The notes: a model not told the origin generated them from the sequence alone. DNA of 64,000 nt from Hemicordylus capensis (GCF_027244095.1 NC_069658.1:419580687-419644686); one strand, 5' to 3'. Shown: positions 43,986 to 55,275, numbered from the stretch's first letter. Numbers and translations: made by a program.

Positions 43986-44268
43986 AACACTGACTCCAAC
44001 CCCACTGATCTCTGGTTGGGGCTAAAGCTCTGCATGCTGCTCTTTGCTCAAAGGGATGTTCCCTGGTTGCAGAGGGAAGTATGCATTCATCACCCACAGT
44101 TGATGGGAGCTGGGTTGGGCAGAGACATGGGGTCATTTTGACCCCCCCCCCCAATATTCTTCCAAGGAAATGTGGTGTAGTCTGCCCCTTTCCTGGCCTT
44201 CTCTTCCCCATTCCATTTAGGTTTCCAATGTGAAGAACAGAGATTCTCCGTTTTACACTGGAGTAGTA

Positions 44269-44356
44269 CAGGGGTCCTCTAACTTGGCTCTCCAGATATG
44301 TTGGACTACAACTCCCATCATTCCCCAGCCATAATGACCAATTTGGAGAACCTCTG
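44269..44356. mobile_element. Small hAT MITE (MER5-like), 88 bp
   Basis: CAGGGGTCCTCTAACTTGG and, in reverse, CAGAGGTTCTCCAAATTGG. Flanks GAGTAGTA and ATGTAGTA match at 6 of 8. Confidence 0.75.
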
Positions 44357-44364
44357 ATGTAGTA

Positions 44365-46174
44365 GATAAATATTTCCTATGTGTATAGGTGCTAGAGTTG
44401 TTCTGCGAGTCTTTGGGAATTCCCATTGCACAAATAAACCATCACCTGATTCAGAAAAAAGAATAGGCATGCACATGGACACACTGACATATGCCCTGTT
44501 GGATCAGGGCATATAATTATCATACCAAGTGATAGATAAAGTTTGCTACGATATCACACCCATCTTGCCATACTGTATAACATGAATTGTTCATTTAAAA
44601 AAAACACACCAATGTTATCTTACTAGTCTATTACATCAATGCCATTCTTCTTCTTGTGCATACAGATGGCTTTTTACCTCCCATGCTGTGTTAAATCTGT
44701 TCCATCCTTGATATTTAATTTGTCTTTTTAATGCATTTCCCCCCAATTACTCCTCGTGCAGATGATGTGTTCATTTTAGATTCACAACATCAAGCTTTTC
44801 TGTTCTTATTGGTTAAGCTTTAATCCAATCTGTGGACTTTAGCGGTATGATATTAATAATAAACTTTGCTAAAATGTTTCTTGGGTGGAAATTAAATACA
44901 TGATAAATGTGCTCCCCAGGCCCCATGTCTACAGAGATTGTGCTTATTAGAAAAATTTCTTGGATGTTACAGCCCTGGAACAGAAGAGAAAGTCAAAGAG
45001 GAAGTGGAAGACTGAAGCTCTGCAGTGGAACTCGGCATGGACACTGCATACCTATGCATTTTGCCAGTGAAAAAAGGGACACACCTGTGAGTGTTTACAG
45101 AGCACAGCCAAGCTACTTGAGAGGTGTAGCATACCATGCTTACGATAAGCACCACACAAATGGAAAGCAGGAATTAAGGCTCAGGCAAAGCACATTATTC
45201 CAAATTTCCAAAGCAGATGAGCTAAGCTCATACACATCGACATTTTGCAGATGGAATATACCTATAACCACCATTTCCCATACCAAGGATGACTGCTCCT
45301 CCCTCCTGCTATGCACATCGCTATTCCGCCCATTATGTCTTGTGCATTGCACAGTTACTTAGTGTTGTACAGGTGTTCTAGAGGCACAATGAATCCATTC
45401 TCCACTTGGAGATTTAATTTCCAGAGCTGAAGGAAAGACTGGGCCAGGGCTGCACAACATCCCCCTGGGCAATTCCAGTGCTCTTGAGGGCGCTTTGTTT
45501 TTCTTGCAACAGCACCCATTGTGAGATCACCAGTCCTTGGCTCAGCTCAGCTGCCAGCACTCTCTGTTGACCAGAGGCAGGCAGCCTGGCCCAGTAGAAA
45601 GTGCTAGAGAGAGTTGGAGAAAGAAAGGAGAGACAGAGTGTTTGTGTGGGTGTAGTTTCTTCTTTCCCTCAATCCTCAAATATATTTAAAAATCTAAATA
45701 GGATTTCTTAATGCTGTCTACTTCAGGACAATCTTAGGAAGGCCTCCCCTCCACCTTGAACCATTTCCCTTCTCCTTGCTATGTTTCCATTCTGCCCCCT
45801 TTTCCTTTCTTGTTGCCCCACATGCCCTCCATAAGCCTCCTTCAAAGACTCCCCAATCCAGGTTCTGCTGCAGGCTTTCAAAGGGGTGCACCAAAGAGGC
45901 AGCCTTCTCTGCTCATTGTGCATTCATGCCTTCTTTTCACCTTTCCATTTTCTCCTCCTTCCATTAGTGACAGACCTTTCCTTTTCCTCCTTCCTCCACA
46001 GCTCCAGATCATTCTCTTCTCCTCTTCTCCCTCATCCCTTTACCTGGTGGGAAGGGTGGTGGTAGTGGGAGCCATTGTTCAGGCCTATCAGTGAAAGACA
46101 GAGTGGAATGGTGGTTGTTTCAAGTCTCTGAACTTAGTGACTGGACTGGACTGAGGGCTGTTTGTTCATGGAAA
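44365..46174. other. No gene seen; unannotated block
   Basis: A 151-codon plus-strand frame (44907-45362) is the longest here. It has no recognised domain, repeat or signal peptide, and its length is within what chance allows over 64 kb. No TE was recognised. Confidence 0.35.
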
Positions 46175-46223
46175 CAACAGAAATGAGAAAAACAAACCAC
46201 CCACCACAGGTAGTATTCTATAG
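46175..46223 (+). repeat. Long inverted repeat, left arm
   Basis: It pairs with 46507-46555 at 47 of 49 positions. The two arms enclose 283 bp of AT-rich sequence. Confidence 0.9.
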
Positions 46224-46506
46224 AATGAGGAAGATCAGGAGGATCGAAATGCATTTGGCTGGCATAAAGGAACTACTTTGACTACATATTCTTCAGAGGA
46301 ATTCCAACAATAAGAGCACAGACTTTTGGCAAGCTCCAACATGCACAATTGCAGTGTGCTTTTTTACATACATTTTGTAGGAATGGAAGTATAATAATTC
46401 GATTGAATTTTATTTGACTAGTATTTTTATCATTGTGATTTCCCATGTTTGCAATGTACATAGTGAAAATAAAATTGTGGTTTTCATGTTCATAACAGAC
46501 TAGGAT

Positions 46507-46555
46507 CTATAGAATACTACATGTGGTGGGTGGGTTGTTTTTCTCATTTCTGTTG
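46507..46555 (-). repeat. Long inverted repeat, right arm
   Basis: CTATAGAATACTACATGTGG is the reverse of the left arm's CCACAGGTAGTATTCTATAG with one change. The arm would fold with the left one into a 49-bp stem. Confidence 0.9.
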
Positions 46556-46559
46556 GTTC

Positions 46560-48100
46560 TTTTACCCACTACAAATTCCTTGTTGTTTGGTTCTGTTCAT
46601 AGAAATAGCCAGCAATGCAAACAGCAGCCCAGTCACTTTCCCATCTCCAGAGAAGAGGGCCTGAGGGCTCACAGTGCTGACTGGGGGAGACCTGAAGGCA
46701 AGAGCAGGGCTTCAGATGGAGGGGCAAGTGCCTGCTCAGAGAAGTAGCTTACCCCCCTCACCTACCCCCCCCCATGTCTGTTTCAGAAATCTAACTCGTG
46801 GGACACAGCTCACCCACCCATAAATGCCCCTTGCCCCTTCTGTGAGCCCCTCATTTTTCTTTCTGGTGCCACCACAGCCTGCATGCGAAAATGAGCCATG
46901 GGTGGGGTGGGGGGTATAGCCCTGAGCTGCAAGACCCATGGCACACCCAATGGGGATTCTCCCTAAATTTCAGAATTCAGTATGTTGTCTTTTGGGGGGG
47001 CAGTGGGGCTGGGGCTGGGAGAAAGAACCATTGCTCTAGCTATTATAGTTTCCCTTTTAAAATGCTTTAACATTAGCTGAAAACTGCAATCCTGGAGAGA
47101 GGCTGAAAACTCACCACCATTGGTTGCACAGTTTATGCCTGAATAAGAGAACACTGAAGGGAGAAGAGGGGAGCTGCATTACTCAGAAGAAGAGCCAGGC
47201 TAAGGCTCTGGGGGAAAGCGGGCACGTGGGTGGAGTTGCACCTGCTCAGTTCCTGCTTGATTATGCATTAGCGTGTGCTTAAGAGGAAGAGCTGAGAAGA
47301 ACTGTGAGATGCTCTGTTGCCACGATCCTCATGGCCAACCAACCTCTCTGCCTCCCTAAGAGGCAGCTTTTAATGGTGCTGCAAGGCACTTCCTCCTGTG
47401 ACCCACCAGGCCAACCGCTGGACACACCACTTACTTTGGGGTCTGGGCACTTGAGAATCCAGGATAGAGGCTCCCACCTGAGAAGCTGCAAGCAGTAACA
47501 GAGTGGAGGGAGGCAGGGAGAGTGCAAGGACACAGTGAGCTGGTTGGATGGGGAGGAAAGCAAGCCAGAGACCAGCCAGGAGGCAGGCCCTGCCCATCTG
47601 ACTTACCAGCACTGGCATTGGTGCAGCAAAGTTCCCCCTTTCCCTTAGCCAGGCAGGCAGCATTGTGGGTAGCTGGAAGATGGTGCCTGTGCACCCCAAA
47701 ACTTGAGTAGCTGGCAGGTATACTGCCGCACAGGGTGGCATGGGTCCTGCGCCCACTTAAACATGATTAATTTACTTGTCAGTGGTGCTGCTGTTACCCC
47801 CTAAGAATCGGTGCCCTAGGCAACTGCCTGCCTACACGTCAGTGATGCTATTTGTTTTCCACCTGAGTATCACCAGCTTGAAGCCAATGTGTCTGTAACA
47901 AAAGTGGAGGGTGAAGGTCCTCCTCCTCTGCTCCTGATTGGCTGGCTATGTGCCAAAGCTCAGTATACCCTTCCCCTCAGCCTGACTGACAGGCTTCAGA
48001 CAATTAGCACTGACTCAATACTCCCAATGAAATTGACATGACTGTGAAATTAATGGGACAAGTAAACATGTCCCACTGATTTCAATAAGGGAAATCTAAG
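46560..48100. other. No gene seen
   Basis: GC-rich in places (46740-46920, 47300-47760), with overlapping short frames on both strands and no family match. GTGCCCTAGGCAACTGCC near 47809 may be hAT-derived. AATTAATGGGACAAGTAAAC near 48050 matches part of the foldback at 48.5 kb. Confidence 0.35.
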
Positions 48101-48420
48101 GGAGGAGAACTGGTCTTGTGGTAGCAAGCATGCATTGTCTCCTTTGCTAAGCAGGGTCCACCCTGGTTGCATTTGAATGGAAGACCACATGTGAGCACTG
48201 TAAGATATTCCCCTGAAGGAATGGGGTCGCTCTGGGAAGAGCACCTGCATGCTTTCATGCAGAAAGTTCCAAGTTCCCTCCCTGGCATCCCCAAGATAGG
48301 GCTCAGAGAGACTCCTGCCTGCAACCTTGGAGAAGCTGCTGCCAGTCTGTGTAGACAATACTGAGCTAGATGGACCAATGGTCTGACACAGTATATAGCA
48401 GCTGTCTATGCATCTGTGTT
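48101..48420 (+). mobile_element. 5S-headed composite SINE, full copy
   Basis: GGAGAACTGGTCTTGTGGTA, 5S-like TTTGCTAAGCAGGGTCCACC and GAATGGAAGACC, then GGAATGGGGTCGCTCTGGGA, AGTTCCCTCCCTGGCATCCC (decayed tRNA-Ala unit), then the body to GTATATAGCAGCTG. It is about 320 bp and the best copy for family comparison. Confidence 0.9.
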
Positions 48421-48509
48421 CAATAAGAGTCCTTTGAGTAACATAGCATGGATGTGAACCAGTGACTAATTTGAGTTTTTATATATAAATGTGGATACAT
48501 ACACACATA

Positions 48510-48726
48510 TTTAAATGTTCCAGTTATGAGATGGGCTACTCCAGTCGCTGGCTTCCATCCAGATTAGGTTACTCATGAGTACTCCCATTGAAATAAGCAG
48601 TCTTATTGAAATTAATGGGGCAAGTTTACGTGTCCCATTAATTTCAGTGGGAATACTCATGAGTAACTGAGTCTGGATGTAAGCCAGTGACTGGAGCAGA
48701 GAGTCTCATAACTGGAACATTTAAAT
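48510..48726. mobile_element. Foldback element, 217 bp
   Basis: TTTAAATGTTCCAGTTATGA at the left is mirrored by TCATAACTGGAACATTTAAA at the right. The inner words ACTCCAGTCGCTGGCTTCC and AAGCCAGTGACTGGAG, and TTACTCATGAGTACTCCCAT and GGGAATACTCATGAGTAA, also pair. The arms are about 85 bp and nearly symmetrical. A related fragment lies near 48.05 kb. Confidence 0.8.
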
Positions 48727-48824
48727 TTCTGTGCACACACAGACAATCTCTATGGGGTTCCTGAGTGGAAGGTTTGCAACCGAAGAGGTACTCTTATTAA
48801 AAATTTTTTGGGAACAACTGCGTT

Positions 48825-49008
48825 AGGGGATGGGGCCATAGCTCAAAGTAGGACCCCAGGTCCAATCCTCAGGATTTCCAGAGAGGGCAGAGAGAGACTC
48901 CTGAAACTTTGGAGAGCTGCTTCTAGTCAGTGTAGGCATACGGTAGACAACACTTGAGTTAGACGGATCAATGGTCTGACTCGGTATAAAGCATGTTCCT
49001 ATGTTCCA
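48825..49008 (+). mobile_element. tRNA-Ala-headed SINE
   Basis: AGGGGATGGGGCCATAGCTC head, GGTCCAATCCTCAGGATTTC T-arm, then the body to ATGTTCC. It is the only copy of this head type on the plus strand in the window. Confidence 0.8.
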
Positions 49009-50015
49009 AGGAAACGTCGTTTCCATTCTCCTCCATCACTCACTCTTTATCTTCTTAAACTACTTTAAATAAACTCTAAAGTTTAAAAGCTCATGCGAGA
49101 GCGAGAGAGGAGGATGTGGTGGAGAGGAAAAATGGTGACCAAGTTAGGAGGGGATCGGATGAAGGGGAGATATGAAGGGATTCAAAGAGGAGCAGTCAAC
49201 TCATTAAGTCAGATGGCAGAAAGAGGGAAAGGTTGTGGGGAGGGAGTGAGAGCAGAATGGAAGAAGTGGAAGAGGGAGTGGAAGAAGTGGAAGAGGGAGT
49301 GAGAGCAGAATGAATGCTTCTATCTCAGCATTGAAGGGGGCAAAGTCTGGTGGGGAGAGGGGGGATTAAGATTTAGCGGGGCAGGCCTTGTCAAAAGTGA
49401 GAAGAACCTTTGATACCTTGCACCGCTCTTGCACCTCTTCCACCTTTCCTGAAATTCAGTTATTTATCGGGTAGCAGCTTTTTCTAATGTGATTTGTCTT
49501 TATTTATTATAGAGCCTTCTCCTTTGACTCAGCAGTTATACATTTACATAGTTGCCAATGCCACCAGAGACTACTGCTGCTCCTAATGCATTTTTAGTGT
49601 GGCCATCACAATATAGATTGTATTGTTCTCCCGAAACAACATGAACTGATCATCAGGTTTCCGGCTCTCACTTTCACAGAATGTAAAAACCCAAGGACTT
49701 TGGAGAGGACAGAAGGGGCATGTTTGCAGAGCGTTTCGTTAAGTGGGCTGAAATTTGTGCTAGCTTACTGCTTCATGCCATTGCAGTGAATTGAGCACAG
49801 CTGCCAATTACAATATTAATTCTCTCTCTCTTGCAAAGGAACTTCTCCTCTGCTCACCATTGAGGGATGCCCATTATCTCGCTCAATGGGCTTTTGAAGA
49901 GCTGACAATGTGACGATGACCTAAAATCTGAAGTTTCAGTTAAAATGAGAATATCGGTCTTCAAATAAATAAAGGTCACAAAGCACTAGAATAAGGAAGC
50001 TGACCTTGAATGTTG
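49009..50015. other. TE-free block; candidate conserved noncoding sequence
   Basis: 49250-49305 holds a short duplicated GAAGTGGAAGAGGGAGTG. From about 49440 to 49970 there is no repeat, simple run or open frame, and the texture is unique. Function is inference. Confidence 0.25.
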
Positions 50016-50218
50016 AGGAAGCTGCCTTACACTGAGTCAGACTATCGGTCTCTCTCTCTCACTTAGTATTGTCTAAACCAGGCTTCCCCAACCAGCAGCC
50101 ATCCAGATGTTTCTGAACGACAACTCCCAGCATACCCAGCCACAATCAGTTGGGGAAACCTGGTCTAAACTGAGTGGTAGTGGGTCGCCAGGGTTTCAGA
50201 CAGGTCTTTTTGCACCCA
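50016..50218 (-). mobile_element. tRNA-Ala-headed SINE body, split by a hAT MITE
   Basis: AGGAAGCTGCCTTACACTGA, then AGTATTGTCTAAAC, a 92-bp interruption, then TGAGTGGTAGTGGGTCGCCA. The head end is missing. Confidence 0.8.
50079..50162. mobile_element. Small hAT MITE (MER5-like), 84 bp, perfect target duplication
   Basis: CAGGCTTCCCCAACC and, in reverse, CAGGTTTCCCCAACT. GTCTAAAC flanks it exactly at 50071-50078 and 50163-50170. Confidence 0.9.
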
Positions 50219-50713
50219 GATCCCCAAATAACAGATGACAGTGTTGTGTGGGTTAAAAACTGGGCCACACCTTTTGAAAACACACTTTAAATTTAGATCT
50301 GCAGCATCAATTAACCTGAAGTGTTAGTGCAATTCTATGGCTGAGGTGAATTAGCAATGCCTCCCTGGGTGAGTAAACCAGGCCCAAGAGCAGCAACCTA
50401 TGTCTATCTCCTCCCAGCTTGGTGGTGGTAGGGGTGATTTGCCTAAGTGTCCCCCCCCCCCCCGCAAGTCTCTTAGCTCTGTGTGGGTGAGACCAGCAAA
50501 TCTGCAAGATGGGTTCCATTCCCAGATGCTTCTGGGCCACAAAGCCCTGAGGGGCTGTACCATGAAGGTTGCCCCCCCCACCCCGCAAAAGTGCCTCCAC
50601 TTGTTCACCACTGCTGGCACTGAGGGGAAGGGATTCTCCTGTACTTCAACTTATTTGCTGTTGTGATCACCCACTACAAAAGATCAAAATGCTCAGAAAA
50701 ACACCTCAGTGTG
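50219..50713. other. No gene seen
   Basis: C runs lie near 50450 and 50573. Nothing recognised. Confidence 0.35.
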
Positions 50714-50790
50714 AAGTAAAGTGTGCCGTCAAGTCGATTTCGACTCCTGGCACCCACAGAGCCCTATGGGGTTTTTTTTTTTTTTACTCA
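50714..50790 (-). mobile_element. tRNA-derived SINE (33.2-kb family), tail fragment
   Basis: AGTGTGCCGTCAAGTCGATT and GACTCCTGGCACCCACAGAG, then a T run. Confidence 0.75.
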
Positions 50791-51332
50791 GATCCTCACT
50801 AACTCTGGAGGAGATGCATAAGGTCACTTTTGTGTACACAAGAGAAGAATATAAAAAAGTGTGTACTACTGCCCTTGCTTTGTCACATACAAATCCATTG
50901 TCACCTTACATCTTTGACGTGAATTATACCAAATATGCCACAATAGACTGCAGCCCTAGTTCAGCTGTATTCCGAATTCTCCTGAGATCATTGGAAGAAA
51001 GTGCTGTGGTTAGAAGCTTTTATCTCACCAAACATCATTCAGGCCCTTTAGTCTGCAGTCTGTTGACTTAACTTTACTAGATATCTTTAGACCGTAACAT
51101 CTCCTTCTAAAGTCATTATGGTAAGCACTTTGCAAATATGTGCTTAAGAAGTTGTAGTCAATGAATTATTGCATAGATAGATTGTAATATCTTTTCTAGA
51201 AGTCACAGAGATAGGGAGCAGTAGCTAGTAACAGAATACACTTGGGAAAGCAGGTGAATCTTCCCCTCCCATGACTGGTAGTCAAAGTTGTGAACGTGAA
51301 GCATAATCATGTTGAGGAGGATGATGAGGATT
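50791..51332. other. No gene seen
   Basis: A 116-codon frame (50721-51071) starts in the SINE fragment and is unrecognised. Confidence 0.35.
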
Positions 51333-51545
51333 ATAAATGTTTATATACCACTTTTCAACTAAAGACGTTCTTGAAGCAATTTCATAGCAAATAAAATGAA
51401 ATAAAATGAAAACATGGTTCCCTATCCTCACAATCTAGAATGAGACACAAGGGAGACACCACCAAATAGCCACCAGAGAGAGATTATATATGGGGCCAAA
51501 TAAGGACAGTTACTCTTCCCCTGCTCTTCCCAAGGGCTGGCCTTT
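51333..51545 (-). mobile_element. L2-tailed SINE-like repeat
   Basis: TTATATACCACTTTTCAACT at the left, GGTTCCCTATCCTCACAATC in the middle, CAGTTACTCTTCCCCTGCTC at the right: reverse orientation, diverged. Confidence 0.65.
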
Positions 51546-51639
51546 GGTACTGGGCCTTCAGTTTGGGACTGAGGTCTGAGAGAAGTTATGTTCAAGGTCT
51601 TCCAGTTTTCATTTTAGTTTTCCCCCTTTTTCTTTTAGT

Positions 51640-52061
51640 GGGTTGTGCCAGGCAGCTCACAGGGATATGTCTGGGCTCTCTTGCTAAGTATGGAGTAGGG
51701 GGTGCATTTGATTAGATTGGGCTGGCTATTTCTGTAGTGGTGGGGGATAGAGGATTGGCAGGCCAGCATGCCATTACAGAGGAAGGGAGTCCAGTAATTT
51801 AGTTACTGTTTCCCTTTCCAGCTGCCCTATCAGCTCTCAGGCCTTGGGGGGGGGGAGTATTTCCAACTCCCCACTGAGCCTAACCATGCTCCTTTATAAT
51901 GCCAGGTCAGTTCAAAATAAGATCAAAATGATCCATGATTTGATGGTTGATGAAGGAGTCGACCTGGCTTGTATAACTGAAACATGGTTGGGAGAGGCTA
52001 GTGGTCCTGTGTGGGCCCAACTTCTTCCCCAAGAGTACTCTGTTGTTGAGCAGGTTAGGGG

Positions 52062-52092
<31 letters not shown>

Positions 52093-53514
52093 ATGGCTGC
52101 TGTCCATAAGAATAACATCTCCCTTACCAGGATACCTGTGAGAGAATTGACTTCTATTGAGTGTGTGTACCTTAGGTTGGGGACTCAAGATAGCTTGGGG
52201 ATTCTGTTGGTGTACTGCCCACCCCACTACCTAACAGACTCCCTAACTGAGCTGATGGAGCTGGTCACTGAACTGGAATTGCCCAGGCTTTTGGTGCTGG
52301 GTGATTTCTCAGGAGTGCATAGAAGCCATGACAACTATGGGCCTATCCCAATTAGTCCTAGGACCTATGCATGTTGCTGGTCACCCGCTAGAATTGGTCT
52401 TTTGCTCAGATCAGGGAGGTGTTCTGTGGGTGGTGTCTCCTGTAGTTTCCCCATTGTCATAGACGGACCACTTTCTGGTTAAGGTTGGTCTTGCAGTCAT
52501 GTCTGACCCCTGCAGGGGTGGTGAACCTATTAGAACAGTCTGTCTGAGAAGACTGTTGGATCCAGTAGGATTCCAAAGGGCCTTGGAGGGTTTTGGAGTT
52601 GGCTCTGCCAGTGATTCTGTCAATGCCCTGGTGAATACCTAAAACAGGGAACTTACCAGAGCCGTAGACACCATCGTTTTGAAGCATCCCCTCTGATCCG
52701 CTTCAAAATCAGCTCTATGGTATATGGAAGAGCTACAGGAGCTGAAGCGGCAAGGTATACATCTGGAGTGCAAATGGAGGAGAAGTCAACTTGAATTCGA
52801 TAAGACTAGCATAGGGCCCATTTGAAGGCCTATATTGTGGCAATACATGCAGCAAGGAAGTGATTTCATTCAGCGTGTATTGTGCCTGCAAGTTCTCATC
52901 CAGCAGAGCTGCTCCAGATTGTTAGGGATTTAACTCAAACTCCTTCTGTTTGAGTTAATATGTTTCCAGAAACTATGTCCCACTGTGACACATTCAGTGA
53001 GTTCTTTGCAGATAAAATCTTTCATATTCGGGCTGATCTGGACTCCAGTATTTCTGCAGGGTCAGTTACAGAGGTGTCCAGCAATCCCTCTTGCATGATT
53101 AGATTGGATCTGTTTCAGTTTGTGACTCCTGAGGATGTGGACAAGCTGCTTGGAGTGGTGCACCCACCACCACAGTCCATCTCCAGATCCTGCCAGCTTG
53201 CTTGGTGGTGGCTCGCGATCAGGACTTCTCTGTAGCTGCTCCTGGGCTCTGGAATGCACTCCCTATGGATATTAGAGGCTTAAGAGTTTTAGCAGCCTTT
53301 AAAGGAACCCTAAAACATATCTTTTTAGCTTGGTGTTTAGTGGGTACTGAAATGATTTTAAGCTGGTTTTAATTTTGTTTTAATGAGTTATTTATGTGTG
53401 TTTTAAATGTTAAATATATTAAAATATAATGAAATATAATTAGTTATTTAATATGTTTTTATGTTTGTGAACCACCTGGAGCCATCTGGGTGAGATGGTA
53501 TAAAAATCTAACAA
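51640..53514 (+). mobile_element. L2 LINE copy 2, internally deleted
   Basis: The leader (GGATATGTCTGGGCTCTCTT) and endonuclease part match the 24.1-kb copy in order. Near 53200 it jumps straight to the C-terminal sequence (TCTGTAGCTGCTCCTGGGCT), so roughly 1.37 kb including the reverse transcriptase is gone. A 33-bp deletion lies near 52310. The tail is AACCACCTGGAGCCATCTGG, GTGAGATGGTATAAAAATC. A (TG)n run has grown inside it at 52064-52092. Confidence 0.85.
51844..52482 (+). pseudogene. L2 ORF2 endonuclease fragment
   Basis: MLLYNARSVQNKIKMIHDLM, DLACITETWLGEASGPVW and LLVLGDFS are the endonuclease words of L2. A VCVCVCVC run comes from an expanded TG microsatellite that happens to stay in frame. 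After GDFS the frame is altered by a deletion, so the rest of the 212 codons is not meaningful LINE protein. Confidence 0.85.
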
Positions 53515-53612
53515 ACACATACATGAAACCACTGGGTGAGGTCATCAAGGGATTTGGTTCTGGGTGATATCAATAGGCTGACGACACCCACATCTATTTC
53601 TCCTTGCTGGGA
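53515..53612 (+). mobile_element. L2 reverse-transcriptase fragment out of order
   Basis: ACATGAAACCACTGGGTGAG and GACGACACCCACATCTATTT correspond to the L2 region around motif C (26.62-26.70 kb). It lies after, not before, the 3' tail of copy 2. Confidence 0.75.
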
Positions 53613-54807
53613 TGTGGCCTCAGTGGACCAGGAAGAGGGAGTGGCTCCCCTGCCCTGAAACTGGATGTTGCCGGATAAGGTTAGACAAACATCTGCAATG
53701 CGATTCATGTTTACAAAAATTAACCTCAGGTTCGTCTACCCGCAGTTTGTTGTTACATGTGAATGTGTAACAGGTTGGGAAACACTATTCTAGGGTTAGG
53801 TTCTGACTACATCTCTGAGGAAGTCCACTTTGACTGGCTTGTATTATAGAAATACAAGTGGAGGCAAAACAAAAAACAAGCAGGAGACAGTGAAATGCCC
53901 AGCATGGATGAAAACGCTGAAAAGGGCTAAGGAAGGAAAGAAAGGAGGGAGGGAGGTGAGGCTTATTCTGGAGTGTTACAGAGAAACAGTAGAAAGTAGA
54001 ATACCTGTAATACTAATTTTTGTATGGGCCAGTCATTTACTACAAGATTCAAAAGACGAAGCCAGTTATTTCCATACATGATGCTGGAAAACATAAAGCA
54101 ACAACATCAGCCTGCAATTCAGCACAAACTGACATATGATAGTCTCCTAACAGGATATATAAAATCCTGGAAATTGGAAGTCCTTGAATGCCAGTTTCAT
54201 TGCAAAATGTCCAATATGTTATTTCCTCTTTGAATGATACAATTAACTTAATAGCATTTCTAGCACTTTTTTAAATTGTGGCAATCAACACAAGAGACTT
54301 TCCACCACAGTGGCAGAGAAGACACAGTTCCCCACTGATACTGTAGTGTTCAACAAACATATGCTAGAGTAGTTTGACAGAATTGTCATTGATTTGGAGA
54401 AGTATTTTGGAGTGGTGTTTCCAATGAGTCTATTCCAGCTCAAGTGAGTTGAGGACTTTGGTATAATGCTTTTGTCTATCTATGGCGTCTCTCTTTTCCT
54501 ATGAATAGTTCATTAAAGTTGAGATCCTAAACACACTTACTTTGAACTGAGTAATCAGTTGGACTGTTTCAAGCAGATCTATTTAGAATTGATGTGTAAA
54601 AAGATTAGCTGCCAAACCATGTATCTAGTTTTGAAATTATATGTAAATACATATTCCTTTTCATTTTAAAAAGGCTAATCCTGAATCTCGTTGAAGTGCT
54701 TGCATTAACATTTCAGACTAATCCCCAAGTAGATTTAGAATATGTACCCATTGCTTAGAATGCTTCTTCTTTCTCCTCTTCTGTTTCTCTAGCAATGGTT
54801 TAGCACA
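53613..54807. other. No gene seen
   Basis: Nothing recognised. Confidence 0.35.
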
Positions 54808-55275
54808 GGCTGGGTTCAGACGAAATATGAAATCAGAGGTCCCTTCCCCTCCAGTTTCGTTAACTGAACATCCAAACACAGTGAACTGGAATTAAAGGAA
54901 AAAATGGAACCACAATTTCCCTCCCCAAACTCTACTTGTCATTTCCGGTTATCACTCAGTTTCACCCACTCACTACAACTGTGGTTACACTTGTCCAGTG
55001 TTGCATTAGAATGCTGGCACTGCAGTTTCACCCCTCTGAAACCAGAGTAGAGGGAGGAGGGTCCTCCCTCTTTCCTGCTTCTATTGGCTGTGCGGGCTGT
55101 CCTTCAGGAAAGAAGGAAGATCGCACAGCCAGCTCCTCCGTCTCTGTGCAGTCTTGTTGACTGCAGAGAGGCCCCTCTTCCCAATGTCTGAATGCAGATA
55201 GGAGAGCGGGGGGAGGGGTGTGCAGAACCGCAGGTCCGTTGGACCCATCGTTCCATGCTGTGTCTGAACCAGGCC
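54808..55275. mobile_element. Non-autonomous DNA transposon, copy 3 of the 11.8-kb family
   Basis: The ends GGCTGGGTTCAGAC and, in reverse, GGCCTGGTTCAGAC. The core ATTGGCTGTGCGGGCTGTCC, CACAGCCAGCTCCTC and TGCAGTC follows the same order as copies 1 and 2, but the ends are different, so it is a cousin rather than a close copy. Confidence 0.5.

Noticed and set aside
44907-45362. 151-codon open frame on the plus strand
   Set aside because: No domain, repeat, signal peptide or splice context. A few frames of this length are expected by chance in 64 kb read six ways.
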